A DNA stretch of 64,000 nucleotides from Acarospora socialis (lineage: Eukaryota; Ascomycota; Lecanoromycetes; Acarosporales; Acarosporaceae): NCBI GenBank assembly GCA_025617375.2, contig JAMYGW020000012.1:1054001-1118000 (forward strand), read 5' to 3'. The notes under the pieces are model-generated. The model had not been told where the DNA came from. It made no database searches and was given only the letters and a program-made list of their open reading frames with translations. Within the stretch, counting starts at the first letter, position 1. Every line of letters starts with the position of its first letter. This document shows, in pieces, positions 23,096 through 35,546 of this stretch. The position numbers and the translations under genes were made by a program.

Positions 23096-25718
23096 ATGGC
23101 GTACTGCCTTATTGGTATCTTCTTCGTCCTGTACTGGACTTCTGTACTTTCAGTCAGTGGTGAGCTGTAGTCTTTCTCTCAACCTATCCACAACTCGATA
23201 TAACTGACTTGTTTCGCCTTTATAGTTTTCAGTAACACGTCCAACATCACCACCTCGCAGTTTGTCACTTCAATCACTCCGCCAGCAACGCTTCCGTCAG
23301 GCGGTTCCGGCACCTCCTATGCTTTAGCCTGTCAAGAAGCCTGGCAGTCATGGTTCGGCGCGGATGCATCTTTCAGCAGTCACAATGCTCCTATTGTGAC
23401 TACCATTACGGAGAAGCCGACGACCATCGCAGTGACGCCCACCAGTCCGCCATACTTTCTTTGTGATGGGATACCTCGGTACAACGAAAATAGACCCTAC
23501 AGCACCTACAATGTTAGCACATCCGCAGTGCGGACTGTACACCCGAGAAATCCTATACCTGCGCCAAGCTGTTCGATTCAACCGAGCGATTGCAATGCTG
23601 TGAACAGGTTTTATAATTCAATCCTCAAAACTGCTAATGGCTCGTATACTTACCATGCCATCTGCACACCGATTGTGACGCAGACCACGCGATTCTGCGG
23701 TAACTGCACCTTTATACCGTCACATGTGAAGCTCTTGTACTGGCCAGTTACGACTACCAATGGCGACCTCTGCTTGGGAAACGGCAGTACTATCACTCAG
23801 ATGCCAACAGGCAATGGCTCTCCCAACACGGTGGTCCTCAACGGAACCACATTCACTTCCCCTACGGTGTACATGTTGTACGACACGCTGGCCGCGAAGA
23901 ACTTCTGCGGCAGGGTGGGCAACAGTCATACCGACGGAATCATAGCGCTGAATCCCACGGACGTTAGTAGTATGCCAGCAAGTGGCATCCCAGGGGGAGG
24001 CCTCAACCCAACACAAGTAAACTACGCAGACCTTCCTCCTAACCCTGTCCGTCATCCACCAGCTTCCAGAAAGGCGCGTTCAGCCCAGCTGACGTCTAGT
24101 CTAGGTTCCTTGGAAGGTCTATTCTGTCCAAGTGCTTCCCGCAACTCCTTACACGTTTGGCAATCAGTCAACTATCTGGAATGAATATGCACCTTTCCTA
24201 TCTATACCTGTTCCTCAAGCTCGAGCAATCGATCCGGCCTGGTCTTCTTGCTATTTCTATCCCCAATTTGACGCTCTGTTTGATCCACCACATGCACTCG
24301 TAAGTGCAACGACAATGCTTACTCCCACGTCTGCGGTCGATCCGCCAGTCCCAGCGCCACCGCCTGCGAAGCCGGTCTCTAATAGTGTTCTAGAGATGCC
24401 ATCAAAGACAGCCACGCAGTTAGACCCCGTCGAAACCCCAGTGGATCCTCCCCCTCCAAGTCCCCAAGTATCGATTGATCCTCAACCGACTCCCATGTTG
24501 CCGGCAGCTACTTCCCAGTCGTCTTCTCCACAAGAACCGAATGAATCCCACGACTCAGCCTCACCAGTCTCTCGTGATCCGCAACTCACTGGTTCCCTTC
24601 TCAATGCGCAAAGTGGCAGTGAAAGCCTGTCTCCACAAGCCATCGCCTCAAAACTTAACCCAGTGCAGCTGCAGCCCACGCCCGGCCAAAGTGCAGGCCA
24701 GTCACGACCACCAGAGGACAATCCTCCAATCCAAGAATCTTTCAACCCATCTGTGGCCGCCAATCCTCAACCAATCGCACTTTCTGGGGCAGTCATCACC
24801 ATCGGTAGTCAGGTTGTGACTGCCGTTGCTTCTAAACCTGTGGTCATTGACGGCTCTACACTTTCCATAAACGCGCCAGCTGCCACCATCTCGGGCGAGA
24901 TAATCAGCCTCGGACTATCGGCTGTGGTCGTCGGAGACTCAGGGGTCCCATACTCCAATCTCTTCCCTCCTACGGCTGGGGCTCCATCACCTGTGCCGAC
25001 ACAACAACCGCCCATACCACATGCTGTCCTTACGCTTGGAAGCCAGACCTTGACAGCTGTACGAGATTCACGTGCCAACAGCCAAATCGTGGTTGGTTCA
25101 GCAACTCTTGTTATCGGTGGACCCGCCGTTACCATCAATGGACAAACCATCAGTGCTAAGCCTTCAGGTGTCGTGCTGAACAGCGTCTCTACAATTACCT
25201 TTTCCGAACCTCCTTTCGCTACTTCCACGGCGGGAGTGCTTGGAGGGCCGATGTCCAGTTCCCCTGCGCTCACTGCTGGAACTCCAATGCCTGTGACAAC
25301 AAGACCCCCTACTATGAATGCTGTCCTCACCCTCGGAAGCCAGACTTTAACCGCCATGTATGATCTACGCTCCAGCAACCTAATCGTTGTCGGATCAGCA
25401 ACCCTTTCTGTTGGTGGGCCCGCTACTACAGTGGATGGACAAATCGTCAGTGCTGAGCCTTCGGGCATCGTTCTCAACGGCGTCTCTACAATCACGCTTT
25501 CTGATGCCAATTCCGCCACGTCATCCTCTGGAGACATTGGTGGGATTATCATCTCGATGTTGGGACCGTATGACTCGCCGTCTGGTACGGCCACGGCAGG
25601 CAATTCGACAGCGGCTCCGATTCAGAGCGTCGAGCCGTTCCATGGTGCAGCGCCTGGGCGAGGGGGCTACAAGATAGTGACGCTGCTTGTGACTATCTTT
25701 ATCATTGCGTTGATGTAA
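23096..25718 (+). CDS. Secreted or GPI-anchored surface protein with three tandem repeats
   Basis: Three exons (23096-23159, 23226-24046, 24105-25718) join in phase to 832 residues. The first exon encodes a signal peptide (MAYCLIGIFFVLYWTSVLS). A Cys-containing, N-glycosylation-rich domain follows, then a long P/S/Q/T-rich stalk (about residues 370-560). Three repeats of about 60-90 residues share the pattern A-x-x-T-x-GSQ-x-x-TA, then V-x-GS-x-T-L and GPA-x-T-x-x-G-x-x-x-S; examples are HAVLTLGSQTLTAV and NAVLTLGSQTLTAM. The end KIVTLLVTIFIIALM is a hydrophobic tail suited to GPI attachment. Such repeats are common in Pezizomycotina wall proteins of unknown role. The donor at 24047 (GTCCGT) is non-ideal. 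Confidence 0.75.
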
Positions 25719-26402
25719 GACAAGTATATCATTGTATGCCTGGACGTTAAGTTATGAGCTTGAATCATACTATGGTAGACAACTAGTGACAGGGACCCTG
25801 CAATGGACCTGTGTGTAGTTCTAGGCTGTAAATGAATGCTAATAGTTTCATGGCGCACTCCAAAACATTAAGACATCAACAAATGTGACTCTTGAGGAAA
25901 GCTGATTATGTTACATGGAGGTCTCCATGAAACTGTCAAGAATGAAAAGAACTTCTTTTTACCAGATAGGCCTAGACCTGGGAGTACTTCACCCATACAT
26001 TGTCTTGGTGCACAACGGCATTCATTTATGGCCTGGAACCATATTCATGAATTTGATACCTTGTACAAAGTCACGCTCTTGCTTTGCGCACCTGCACGTA
26101 ATATAACTATGTCCTGCATGCGCTAAGGTAGGGACCGAGGCGGGGGTGGATGTTTCGTGGCACCGCGTAGGGCCAAATTTACTCAGTGATTTTGCTGCGC
26201 GCGGTGCCACGAAACATTCACCCCCGCCTCGGACCAAGCCAGAAACAAGCGACAAATATGTTTCGAGAACACCAGCCATCACCTATCTCGTCACACATTC
26301 TTCACTGAGCTTGGGTAATCTGACTGCTTGCTCTTGCTCTGCTGGCGCCATCATGACATCGCTTTTGCTTCAAGCTTCGTGCTACTTTCACCACACTCCT
26401 CC
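25719..26402. other. Intergenic gap before REV3, with an inverted repeat
   Basis: Contains the 3' end of the surface protein gene and the REV3 promoter. The hairpin-forming inverted repeat at 26135-26232 is its only striking feature. Small open frames are not supported. Confidence 0.5.
26135..26232. repeat. Inverted repeat, 33-bp arms with a 32-bp loop
   Basis: The arms 26135-26167 and 26200-26232 are reverse complements with a single mismatch (GGTGGATG against GGTGAATG). The core CCGAGGCGGGGGTG and GTTTCGTGGCACCGCG are GC-rich, so a stable hairpin is expected in RNA or single-stranded DNA. No clear target-site duplication is seen outside the arms. It could be a MITE-like relic, a transcription end signal or a structured RNA. 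Confidence 0.9.
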
Positions 26403-29400
26403 ATGGAGCTCTTCCGGGTGCGATTGAATTGTGTTGATCACTACCAGGCCGTTCGTACGGAACTCGATCCCCAGGTGCCCCGTGGCAATGGGGCTTCGCA
26501 GCGGCAGGATGCGCCCAAGGTCCCAGTCATTAGAGTCTTTGGTGCGACGGAGACAGGGCAGAAGGTTTGCGCCCATATCCATGGCGCATTCCCTTACCTT
26601 TACGTGGAGTATACTGGCAGCTTGATCCCGGACGAAGGTCAGTGATCCGCATCTCCAATCCTTCTAGTTATGCTGACCAAGCAGTTGATGCTTATATTCG
26701 ACGCCTTCAAGTCTCCATTGACCATGCGCTTGCAGTCAGCTATAGGCGCAACATGTACGACGGGAAGTCAGTCTTCGTTGCGCACATTACTTTGGTCAAG
26801 GGGGTACCTTTCTATGGATATCATGTTGGCTACAAGTTCTTCCTCAAAGTCTACATGCTCAACCCAATGCACATGACAAGATTAGCAGATTTGCTACGGC
26901 AAGGGACCGTCATGAAGAAGTTTCTGCAGCCATACGAGAGTCACATGCAGTATCTCGCTCAATGGATGTGCGATTACAACCTGTATGGGTGTGCGTATCT
27001 TGACTGTCGGAAAGTCAAGTTTCGAGCACCTGTACCGGACAAGCTGGAGATGCACAGTACAGTGCATCGATGGCACGATCACTCAATCTCACCAGATATG
27101 ATCTCAAATCCAGAGGAACTTCCAAGGCAGAGCCACTGCTCCATCGAAATTGATGTTTGCGTTCAGGATATTGTCAATCGGGACGAGATCAAATCACGGT
27201 CAATACACCACGACTTCGTCGAACGCGCTAACCCTCTATTGCCGGATGAGAAGCTCGTTCATAGTATGGCAGGTCTGTGGCGTGACGAGACCAGACGACG
27301 TAAAGTAAGGATGGGGATTCTGGATCCAGGCAGTAGCCCTTTCGCTCCAGAAGATCTGATCTCCGTGTCTGCCGATCCCAGAAGCTCCCAACGAGGAGGT
27401 TGGATACACGAGGAAGAGTATATGGAGAAGGTTCGAGCAATCATCTCAGAGGAAAGAAACAAGAGCGATGGGCGTAAAGTTGCCTTTCAGGGGTTCGTCA
27501 GAAAATCTCCGTTCGAAAGCAGAGTCAAGACGACGCTTGAAAGTGTGGAGGACCTATATCCAGAGAACCTTGCCAAAATCTCGATACTAGAGAGCACATC
27601 ACCGCGAATAGACATGGACAGTAAAGTTACCGAATCAGAGGAGATAGATGTTGACGAGAGCCGTATCTGGAAATGTGACGTTGAAGACTTTCCATACGAA
27701 TCTGATGAAGATCTTGCGCGTGACCTTGATCTTGCACGACGCAAGCAAGGTGAACGTCTGGAAGACACGAGCGAAGCTCAAGGTGACTTAAAGGTACCGG
27801 AGGTGACGGAATCCAATTCCAACGGCGATAGCGATGCTGAGCATGCGCGAAGTGCATTGACTCGCTTAGAGATTCCAGCACCTCATAGCTCCTCCGAGCT
27901 GGAAGCTCTCGGTATTCGAAGTGCCGGAGACACTACTCATCATGAAGAGGACGCTTTTGAGATTCCTGAAGAGTATGGAAGCGACATTGCTCGTAACGTA
28001 CAACGCGAGAAACGGTCACGGGAAATATCATCGGGGTCCGAGCAAGGTATCAAAAGGCGCAAAATCAAGCATAACGAACAAATGTCGTCTTGTGAAAACC
28101 GCCCTGCTGATGGAGAACCACATGAATCCCACATATCGTCTTCTCTACAGGCAGGCAGGTATATCAATGGCGAGGACCACCCTCGAGTCGATCTACTGAA
28201 CTCATCGGAAGATACTGTTGTAAATGGACAATCCCGTCTAAATCCAAGCATTGTGACGGTACCGAAATCATTACCCCGAGAAAGACAGAAGGCCAATGAC
28301 TTGAATGGCAACAAGACCTTGTCATTTCAAGTAGTTAAAGATCCACACGACTCAGAGACTATCAGGCGGCTCAGCCAGCAGAGCAGCTCACCGCTAAAGG
28401 GCTCTCAAGGCTTAGGGGAGAAACATGTTTCTTGGAGTGACTCAGTCGGTGATACAAAATCGTTATCTAAGCGGTCTGACAGCATCCCCACGTCGTCTCT
28501 GGATACCCACAGCGAAGCTGAATCCCTAGGCCCCAAAGACTTGGACAGCATCCATGCTTCCTTTCGACTACCGTCCCACACGAGAGTACTGTGCTTCGGG
28601 CCAAAGTCTCCGACCGCTATGCTACTTCCATCTATGATGAAAGAAGCTAATCTTCCGTCAATAATCTATCAAGATGCATTCTATAGCGATGAACAGGATG
28701 TACCAGAACGTCCCCGAGAATATGCTGGAAAGGAGTTCAAGCTTGGAAGTCTAACCGTGCCATATCTCCCAGACTTTGATCCTACAGGAACTTCCCCAGT
28801 CAACGCTGGGGAGAAGTATAACATGGTTATTGATAGGGCTTCGGAAGAAAGAAGCTTTCAAAGGCGCAGAAGAACATGCAAGCTAAAGACCTGGGAGATC
28901 AGGGACCCTCCACCTACTCGGGCTGAAATCACGTCCTGGCTCGAGTCCGAACAGCACCAGCGTTATAGGATAAAGAGCACAGTCAACGTAAAAGCGGACG
29001 CTAAGGATCGAAATGTGAACAGTCGAGATCTGTCTCAGATTGAGGGTCCTACCCAGAAAAACCGGCATGGTTTCAAGTATTCTCAGAAACAGGCTTCAAC
29101 CAGTGTGCAGCATGAGACTCAGTACATGAGTATCATGAGCTTGGAGGTGCATGTCAACACGAGAGGTGGTTTGATTCCAAATCCAGAGCAGGATGAAATC
29201 GCTTGTATCTTCTGGTGCCTGCAATCTGACGATCATGATATTGATATGAACGGCGCTATCGAAGGGACGCATATTGGCATTCTGGCACTTTCCGAGAACG
29301 GCGGCCTGGCGCGCAAGATAACTCAACAGACCGGTGTGGAAGTGGAGGAAGAATCGACGGAGCTAGACCTGATCACTCGAATGGTAGACATCCTTCGATA

Positions 29401-31663
29401 TCATGATCCAGATATCCTGACCGGCTATGAAGTTCATGGCGGGTCTTGGGGCTATATGATAGAGCGGGCCAGGTTCAAATACGATTACAACCTTTGCGAT
29501 GAATTCTCGCGCATGAAATCGCAATCACATGGCCGGTTTGGCAAAGACAATGACAAGTGGGGATTCAATCACACATCGACCATTCGAGTAACAGGGCGAC
29601 ATATGATCAATATCTGGCGTGCGATGCGGGGCGAGCTTAACCTCCTACAATATACCCTAGAGAACGTCGTTTTCCACTTATTACACCGACGAATACCACA
29701 TTATCCATACCGAGACCTCACAGCTTGGTATAACAGCGGCAAACCGCGAGATCTTGCAAGGGTCATTGACTATTATGTCTCGAAGGTGCAATTGAACCTG
29801 CAAATCTTGGAGCAGAATGAGCTGATTCCTCGTACGAGCGAGCAAGCTCGACTACTTGGTGTAGACTTCTTTTCTGTCTTCTCTCGGGGTTCACAGTTCA
29901 AGGTCGAATCCTTAATGTTCAGGATCGCGAAGCCCGAGAACTTTGTCTTGGTCTCGCCGAGCAGGAAGCAAGTGGGGCAGCAAAATGCGTTAGAGTGCCT
30001 ACCCCTTGTCATGGAACCTCAAAGCGCATTCTACAATAGCCCATTGCTGGTCTTGGATTTTCAGTCGTTGTATCCTAGTGTGATGATCGCATACAATTAC
30101 TGCTATTCTACATTCCTGGGCAGAGTGGTGAGCTGGAGAGGTCAGAATAAGATGGGTTTCACGGATTTCAAGAGGGAGCCCCGGCTACTAGAGCTGTTCA
30201 AAGACCAGATCAACATTGCGCCGAACGGTATGATGTACGTTAGGCCCGAGCTTCGCAAGTCTCTCCTTGCAAAAATGCTGGGCGAGATCCTCGAAACTAG
30301 GGTCATGGTCAAAAGCGGCATGAAAGTAGACAAGGATGACAAGACGCTTCAAAGGCTACTCAATAACAGACAGCTAGCCCTGAAACTCATCGCCAACGTC
30401 ACATACGGGTATACATCAGCATCATTCTCCGGTCGTATGCCTTGCTCAGAGATCGCCGATAGTATCGTTCAAACGGGACGTGAGACGCTGGAGAAAGCTA
30501 TTGCTTTAATCCATTCGGTCGAGAGATGGGGCGCAGAGGTTGTGTATGGAGACACAGACAGCTTGTTTGTGTACCTCAAAGGCCGTACAAGGGGGCAAGC
30601 TTTTGATATAGGGAAAGAAATCGCAGACACGGTGACGAAGATGAACCCTAAGCCGGTAAAGCTGAAGTTCGAAAAGGTATACCACCCTTGCGTACTCCTA
30701 GCGAAGAAGCGCTACGTTGGCTTCAAGTACGAAAGCATGTCCCAGAAAGAGCCGGACTTTGACGCCAAAGGCATTGAGACTGTCCGTCGCGACGGCACCC
30801 CAGCAGAACAGAAGATTGAAGAGAAGGCACTGAAGATCTTGTTCAGGACTGCCGACTTGAGTCAGGTGAAGAGATTCTTTCAGCAACAGTGTACTAAGAT
30901 TATGAAGGGCAAGGTTTCTATCCAAGATTTCTGTTTCGCCAAAGAGGTGAAGTTAGGAACGTACAGCGACAAGGGACTTCCGCCTCCAGGGGCGCTCATC
31001 AGCACCAAGCGGATGCTGGAGGATCCCCGTGCTGAGCCTCAGTATGGCGAGCGTGTGCCTTATGTGGTCATAACCGGCGCACCAGGTGCGAGGCTCATCG
31101 ACCGTTGTGTGGCACCAGAGGTGCTGTTACAGAACGATCAGAACGAGCTCGACGCCGAATACTATATCTCGAAGAACTTGATCCCACCACTGGAACGCAT
31201 CTTTAATCTTGTGGGTGCCAATGTACGGCAGTGGTACGACGAGATGCCCAAACTTCAACGCATTCGTCGTATCGAGAGTGCTATGCTCATGGGCGGCAAG
31301 GACGAAATCGTGTCGAAGAAAACCTTAGAGTCTTACATGAAATCCTCTTCATGTCTAGTATGCCGAGACAAACTCGAGGCAGAGCTCCCAATCTGCAGCA
31401 AATGCCTTGAACGTGCCGATACCTCTCTACTTGCCCTGCGTTCACGCCTAGCCAAGGCGGAGAAGAAGGCTGTGCATCTGGAGAAAGTGTGTCGATCGTG
31501 TGCGGGTCTAGCTTGGGGTGAGCCGGTCAAGTGCGATAGCAAAGATTGTCCCGTTTTCTACACGAGGTCGAGACATATGGCCAGCTTGGGAAGCACAAAG
31601 GCGTTGATAGAACCTGTCATAGGGGTGCTGCAGGCGGAAGACAGGAATGCATTTGAATGGTGA
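26403..31663 (+). CDS. REV3: DNA polymerase zeta catalytic subunit REV3
   Basis: Two exons (26403-26637 and 26685-31663) join in phase to 1,737 residues. REV3 is the family B polymerase for translesion synthesis and most damage-induced mutagenesis. The N-terminal domain (VRLNCVDHYQAVRTELDPQ, HGAFPYLYVEY) is followed by a long divergent linker. The exonuclease-like domain starts near residue 890 (MSIMSLEVHVNTRGG). Polymerase motifs: LDFQSLYPSVMIAYNYCYST (motif A, about 1202), LKLIANVTYGYTSASFSGRM (motif B, about 1312) and VVYGDTDSLFV (motif C, about 1366). At the C-terminus are CysA (CLVCRDKLEAELPICSKC) and CysB (CRSC...CDSKDCPVFY), the latter the iron-sulfur site that binds Pol31/Rev7 partners. 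It looks intact and full length. Confidence 0.97.
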
Positions 31664-32043
31664 CAGCGTTTACGGGTATCGGATCTCATGAGTGTGGGAG
31701 TTTATCATCAGCATAGCGACTGGCGCAAGACTTGTGTACGAGTGTTATTAGAGGGTATTCGTATTAATATTTAGAATGAGAAACATTGAGTCTCTTGTAG
31801 CATGTTAGCTGCTTGTTCTTGGTTTGAATTCCTAAGTGGTTGGCCCAGAACTCTCGATATAGACGCCGGCGAAACGTTATTGCGGGCCAAGGTGACCGAC
31901 GTATGTAGTGCACCGAAGCCACCTAGCCGTCTGCGATAGCTCTAGAATGATGCACACAAGCTATGGGATATACTAGCGAGTAGATTCCGGCTCTACCGTT
32001 TTGTTCATGCTGGCGTGGCCCGCGCCGTACATCAGTCCTCGTT
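31664..32043. other. Intergenic gap between REV3 and the NVJ2-like gene
   Basis: A 380-bp stretch between two genes on the same strand; it must hold the REV3 terminator and the next promoter. No other feature is seen. Confidence 0.5.
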
Positions 32044-34877
32044 ATGGGCACTTTCGGGGAGTTTTTGATCATCTACTTCATAGGCGGGCTCACCTTACTC
32101 CCTCTAATAATATCTGTCATCCTTCTACACGCATATGTCACCTTTCCTAGACGATCCACCGCTACCGGCGTTCCGGCAACCCCGGGAGATGCCCTTCAAA
32201 GACCCGGCGATGACGACAACTCACTCAGGTCGGGTACAGCAGCCCTTGCGGACAAATTCCAGCGTGGTCGAGAGCCAGACGTTGCCGCGGGCTACTTCGC
32301 GGTATGCAGGGAGTTCGTACCAGGCGGTATCAATGGCAAACCACCGGAGCGTACGACACCTGCGGGCGCAGTGGTAGCGGCGGAGAGTCCAAGTGTATAC
32401 CAGAGCATGTACAGGAGTATCTTTGACCGGAAACAAGGGCCTAGCCTCGATAGTGGAAAGGGGAATGGGAAAAATGTCAAGAAAGCAAGGAATGTGTTCT
32501 TTGTAGTTCTGAGGTATGGACAATCAAGTCTAGTCCTCACGAACGGAACTTACGAACCTACAGACATGGTCATTTGATGCTCTATGATGATGCGGAGCAA
32601 CTCGAGGTACGGCATGTCATCTCCTTGGCCCATCATGATGTCAGTGTCTGCGCGGGTGGACAGCCGATACCCGAAGGGGAGGTTTGGATCAAACGGAATG
32701 CGTTATGTCTTACGAGGAAGCGGAACGTCGGGGACATCACCTCAACATCGAAGCCATTCTATCTGTTCTCCGACAACTGTTCGGACAAGGAAGATTTCTA
32801 TTTCGCTCTCCTTCAGAACCAGGAGCAGGTCGCCGGAGCTCCTGACAGTCCGCCCAGACCATTGCAATTTGACGTCAAGCACATCATCAAACTAGTGCAA
32901 CAATTGCACTCTTCAGAAGAACATTTGCAAACACGGTGGGTCAATGGGTTGATTGGGAGACTGTTCTTAGCAATCTATAAGACACCTGAGATAGAGGAAT
33001 TGATTCGTAAGAAGATTACAAAGAAGATTTCTCGTGTCAAGAAGCCAGCCTTTCTCTCGGATATTGTGATACAGAAGATTGACTTAGGAGAAGGGCCGCC
33101 TTATATCACCAATCCTCGACTCAAAGACCTCACAGTTGATGGCGATTGTTGTTGCGAGGCTGACTTCAAGTATCACGGCAACTTTCGACTCGAAGTCGCC
33201 GCAACGGCGCGCATCGAACTTGGCTCGAGATTCAAGGCTCGAGAAGTTAACCTTGTTCTAGCTGTAGTGGTCAAAAAGCTCGAAGGCCGTGCTCTTGTCC
33301 GATTCAAACCACCTCCGAGCAATCGAATATGGGTCTCCTTCGAAACGATGCCAGAAATGGACATGACTATCGAGCCTATCGTAAGCTCTAGGCAGATCAC
33401 CTACAATATCATTCTTCGAGCTATCGAGAGCAGGATAAGGGAGGTCATTGCAGAGACGGTAGTACTTCCACATTGGGATGATTGTCCGTTTACAGACACC
33501 ACATATCAGCGTTTCCGTGGCGGTATCTGGGCGGATGACAGTACTGGAACGAGCGCTCTTGACCGGCTTCCAATCAGCACTGAAGCAGAAGAACCGGATG
33601 AGCTCGAAACGGGGTCAAATCCGAGCATAGAACATTTGAAAATGTTGAAAACAAGAGATGATAGAAGTATGAGCATGCCAGCCTTGGTTGATCCGCCCGC
33701 ACTAGCCATGAAAGCTAGGAAAGGAGTCGTGTCCAGTGCCACACCAGCAGACCAGACGGATGGCGCATCTTCTACGGGCGTACAGAAGCGACCGCAGCCG
33801 CCGAAAGCGATGCGGTCACATTCCTTCGCCGCCGCTGCAAGCCCAGTTGTAACTACGGATACAGCAAACGTTGACTCGTTGAAGGCCGAGGGCAAGTTTA
33901 GCGAGCAAAGGGACGCCGCCAGCTCTATGGTGGCAATCTCTAATCGTTCGCAACCTACGTCTCCCACAGATACACCTGTTGGATCCCCGTCTCGGCCATC
34001 TACATTGGCGGAGAATAGCAGAAGTGGAAGCTCCTCGTCGAACTCTCTAACTGGCGGGAATAGCATACAGGAGACGGTGGTAACTTCTTCGTTAGGGAGC
34101 TCTAGTCAGGCTTCACTTCCGGGAACGCCGAGTAGTACAGGTACCACCTCAACCACATCTGGCTTCAGCAACGACCAGAAGCGGTCGGCTCTGCATTCAG
34201 TTGCTCGAACGCTAGCACCTTCGGATAAAAGATCGTCCATACCATCATTTGGGAATGCAACAGCAGCCGCAAAGAAATGGGGCTGGGGGGTGCTTAATCG
34301 TAATGCGGAACAGAAACATACCCCGGAAGGTGCGGCAGGCGCCGAGAGAGCAGGTACTCCAGAACATCCAATCGGACGGGGGCGGCCACTTCCACCTCCT
34401 GGAACGCCTCTTCCTCTGCCAGAGCGACCAAGGTCCAAAGCTTCTCCTATCAACGTACCCAAGCGAAAGCCTCTTCCCCCGCCAAAGCTACCACAGCGGC
34501 GCCAGGATATATCCAGCAGACCCGTCCCAGCGCCACCTCTTCCAGCCAGGCAGACAGAAGATGCAGTCTCTGGTGCCGTTGCTGGGGATGACGGGCTTTT
34601 AGTCGTCGAAGCTCCGCCTGACTCCGAGCCTACCAGTCCGCTCGAGGATGGCGGAGACGAGATTATCGGGTCTCTAGAAGCTGAGGGAGACGTCGATAAC
34701 AGACCCAACTCGGAACCCATTAGCACACCGGTAGCACAGCCAGACGAGGAGCACTCAACGCCTCATGTGTCCAGCTCGTTTGAGGACGATGACGGGACAC
34801 ATGGAAGCTGGTCTTCGGCCCAGGAGGAGGAAGCAAGATCGAAAAGCGTCTGGATACATGAGAACGAACACTCCTAG
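32044..34877 (+). CDS. NVJ2/TEX2-like lipid-transfer protein (PH + SMP domains)
   Basis: Two exons (32044-32513, 32564-34877) join in phase to 927 residues. A membrane helix lies at about residues 6-31 (FLIIYFIGGLTLLPLIISVILL). Next is a PH-like domain spanning the splice junction (VFFVVLRHGHLMLYDDAEQL, then ALCLTRKRN and KPFYLFSDNCSDKEDFYFAL). The SMP domain follows: HTRW-like LQTRWVNGLIGRLFLAI, then KISRVKKPAFLSDIVIQKID, LGEGPPYITNPRLKDLTVDG and FKYHGNFRLEVAATARIELG. The last 450 residues are disordered, P/S-rich, with SH3-type proline stretches. Yeast Nvj2 tethers ER to vacuole or Golgi and moves ceramide; the same anchor-PH-SMP order supports that role. A PH-domain gene beside MAT is reported in some Dothideomycetes. 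Confidence 0.88.
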
Positions 34878-35546
34878 GGCGTGGTGGGTATTTGGAACGC
34901 GGGTTTGGCGAATTTGCTTCACACTGGGCATTTGGTTGTTTCATGGCGGTCATGGGTACGGAGTTTGAAAGCGATGGAGCATAGGGGATTCGCTGCAGGA
35001 GGGCTGGGTTAGGGATATTGGCCGGTGTGCTGCCATCACCAAAGTGATCTATAGAGCTCCCCTACTTTGCGCAGGACTTGGAGGGGAGTTAGATCCCATA
35101 CCTACTTAAGACTGTATTTGCTGAGAGGACGTCCAAGTTTTGGTGAATGGAACCTGTCGCAATGAATAGGCTGCCATGTAGCTGCTCTCTGTGAATATCT
35201 TCCCTCTGAAAGTATAAGACAAGATATTTCAACGCAAGTGAGACGTTAGCTATGAGGATACGCCAAGCCTCACGCCTACGCGGCCGCCATCGAAGCGTGA
35301 CGTTGCCGACAGCTCGGACTAGGATTATTTGTTCGGCAGAGCTACCTTACCTACTCGTCAACTAATATGGGCAACACAGCTTAATGCGCCTCGTCCTCAC
35401 AGTCACAGGACTCTCTACTCCTATACCCTCTCATACTCGTTACCTCTCGATCTTCCTTTCACTGTGTATTGCTTTAAGTTGTGTTGGGGTTTGCCTGAGT
35501 TGACGAGATGTCGTATGGGTATGGCGGCACAACGCGCAACGTGGAT
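34878..35546. other. Intergenic gap before SLA2
   Basis: Contains the 3' end of the NVJ2-like gene and the SLA2 promoter and leader, which is C/T-rich just before the start. No gene or repeat is supported. Confidence 0.5.
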
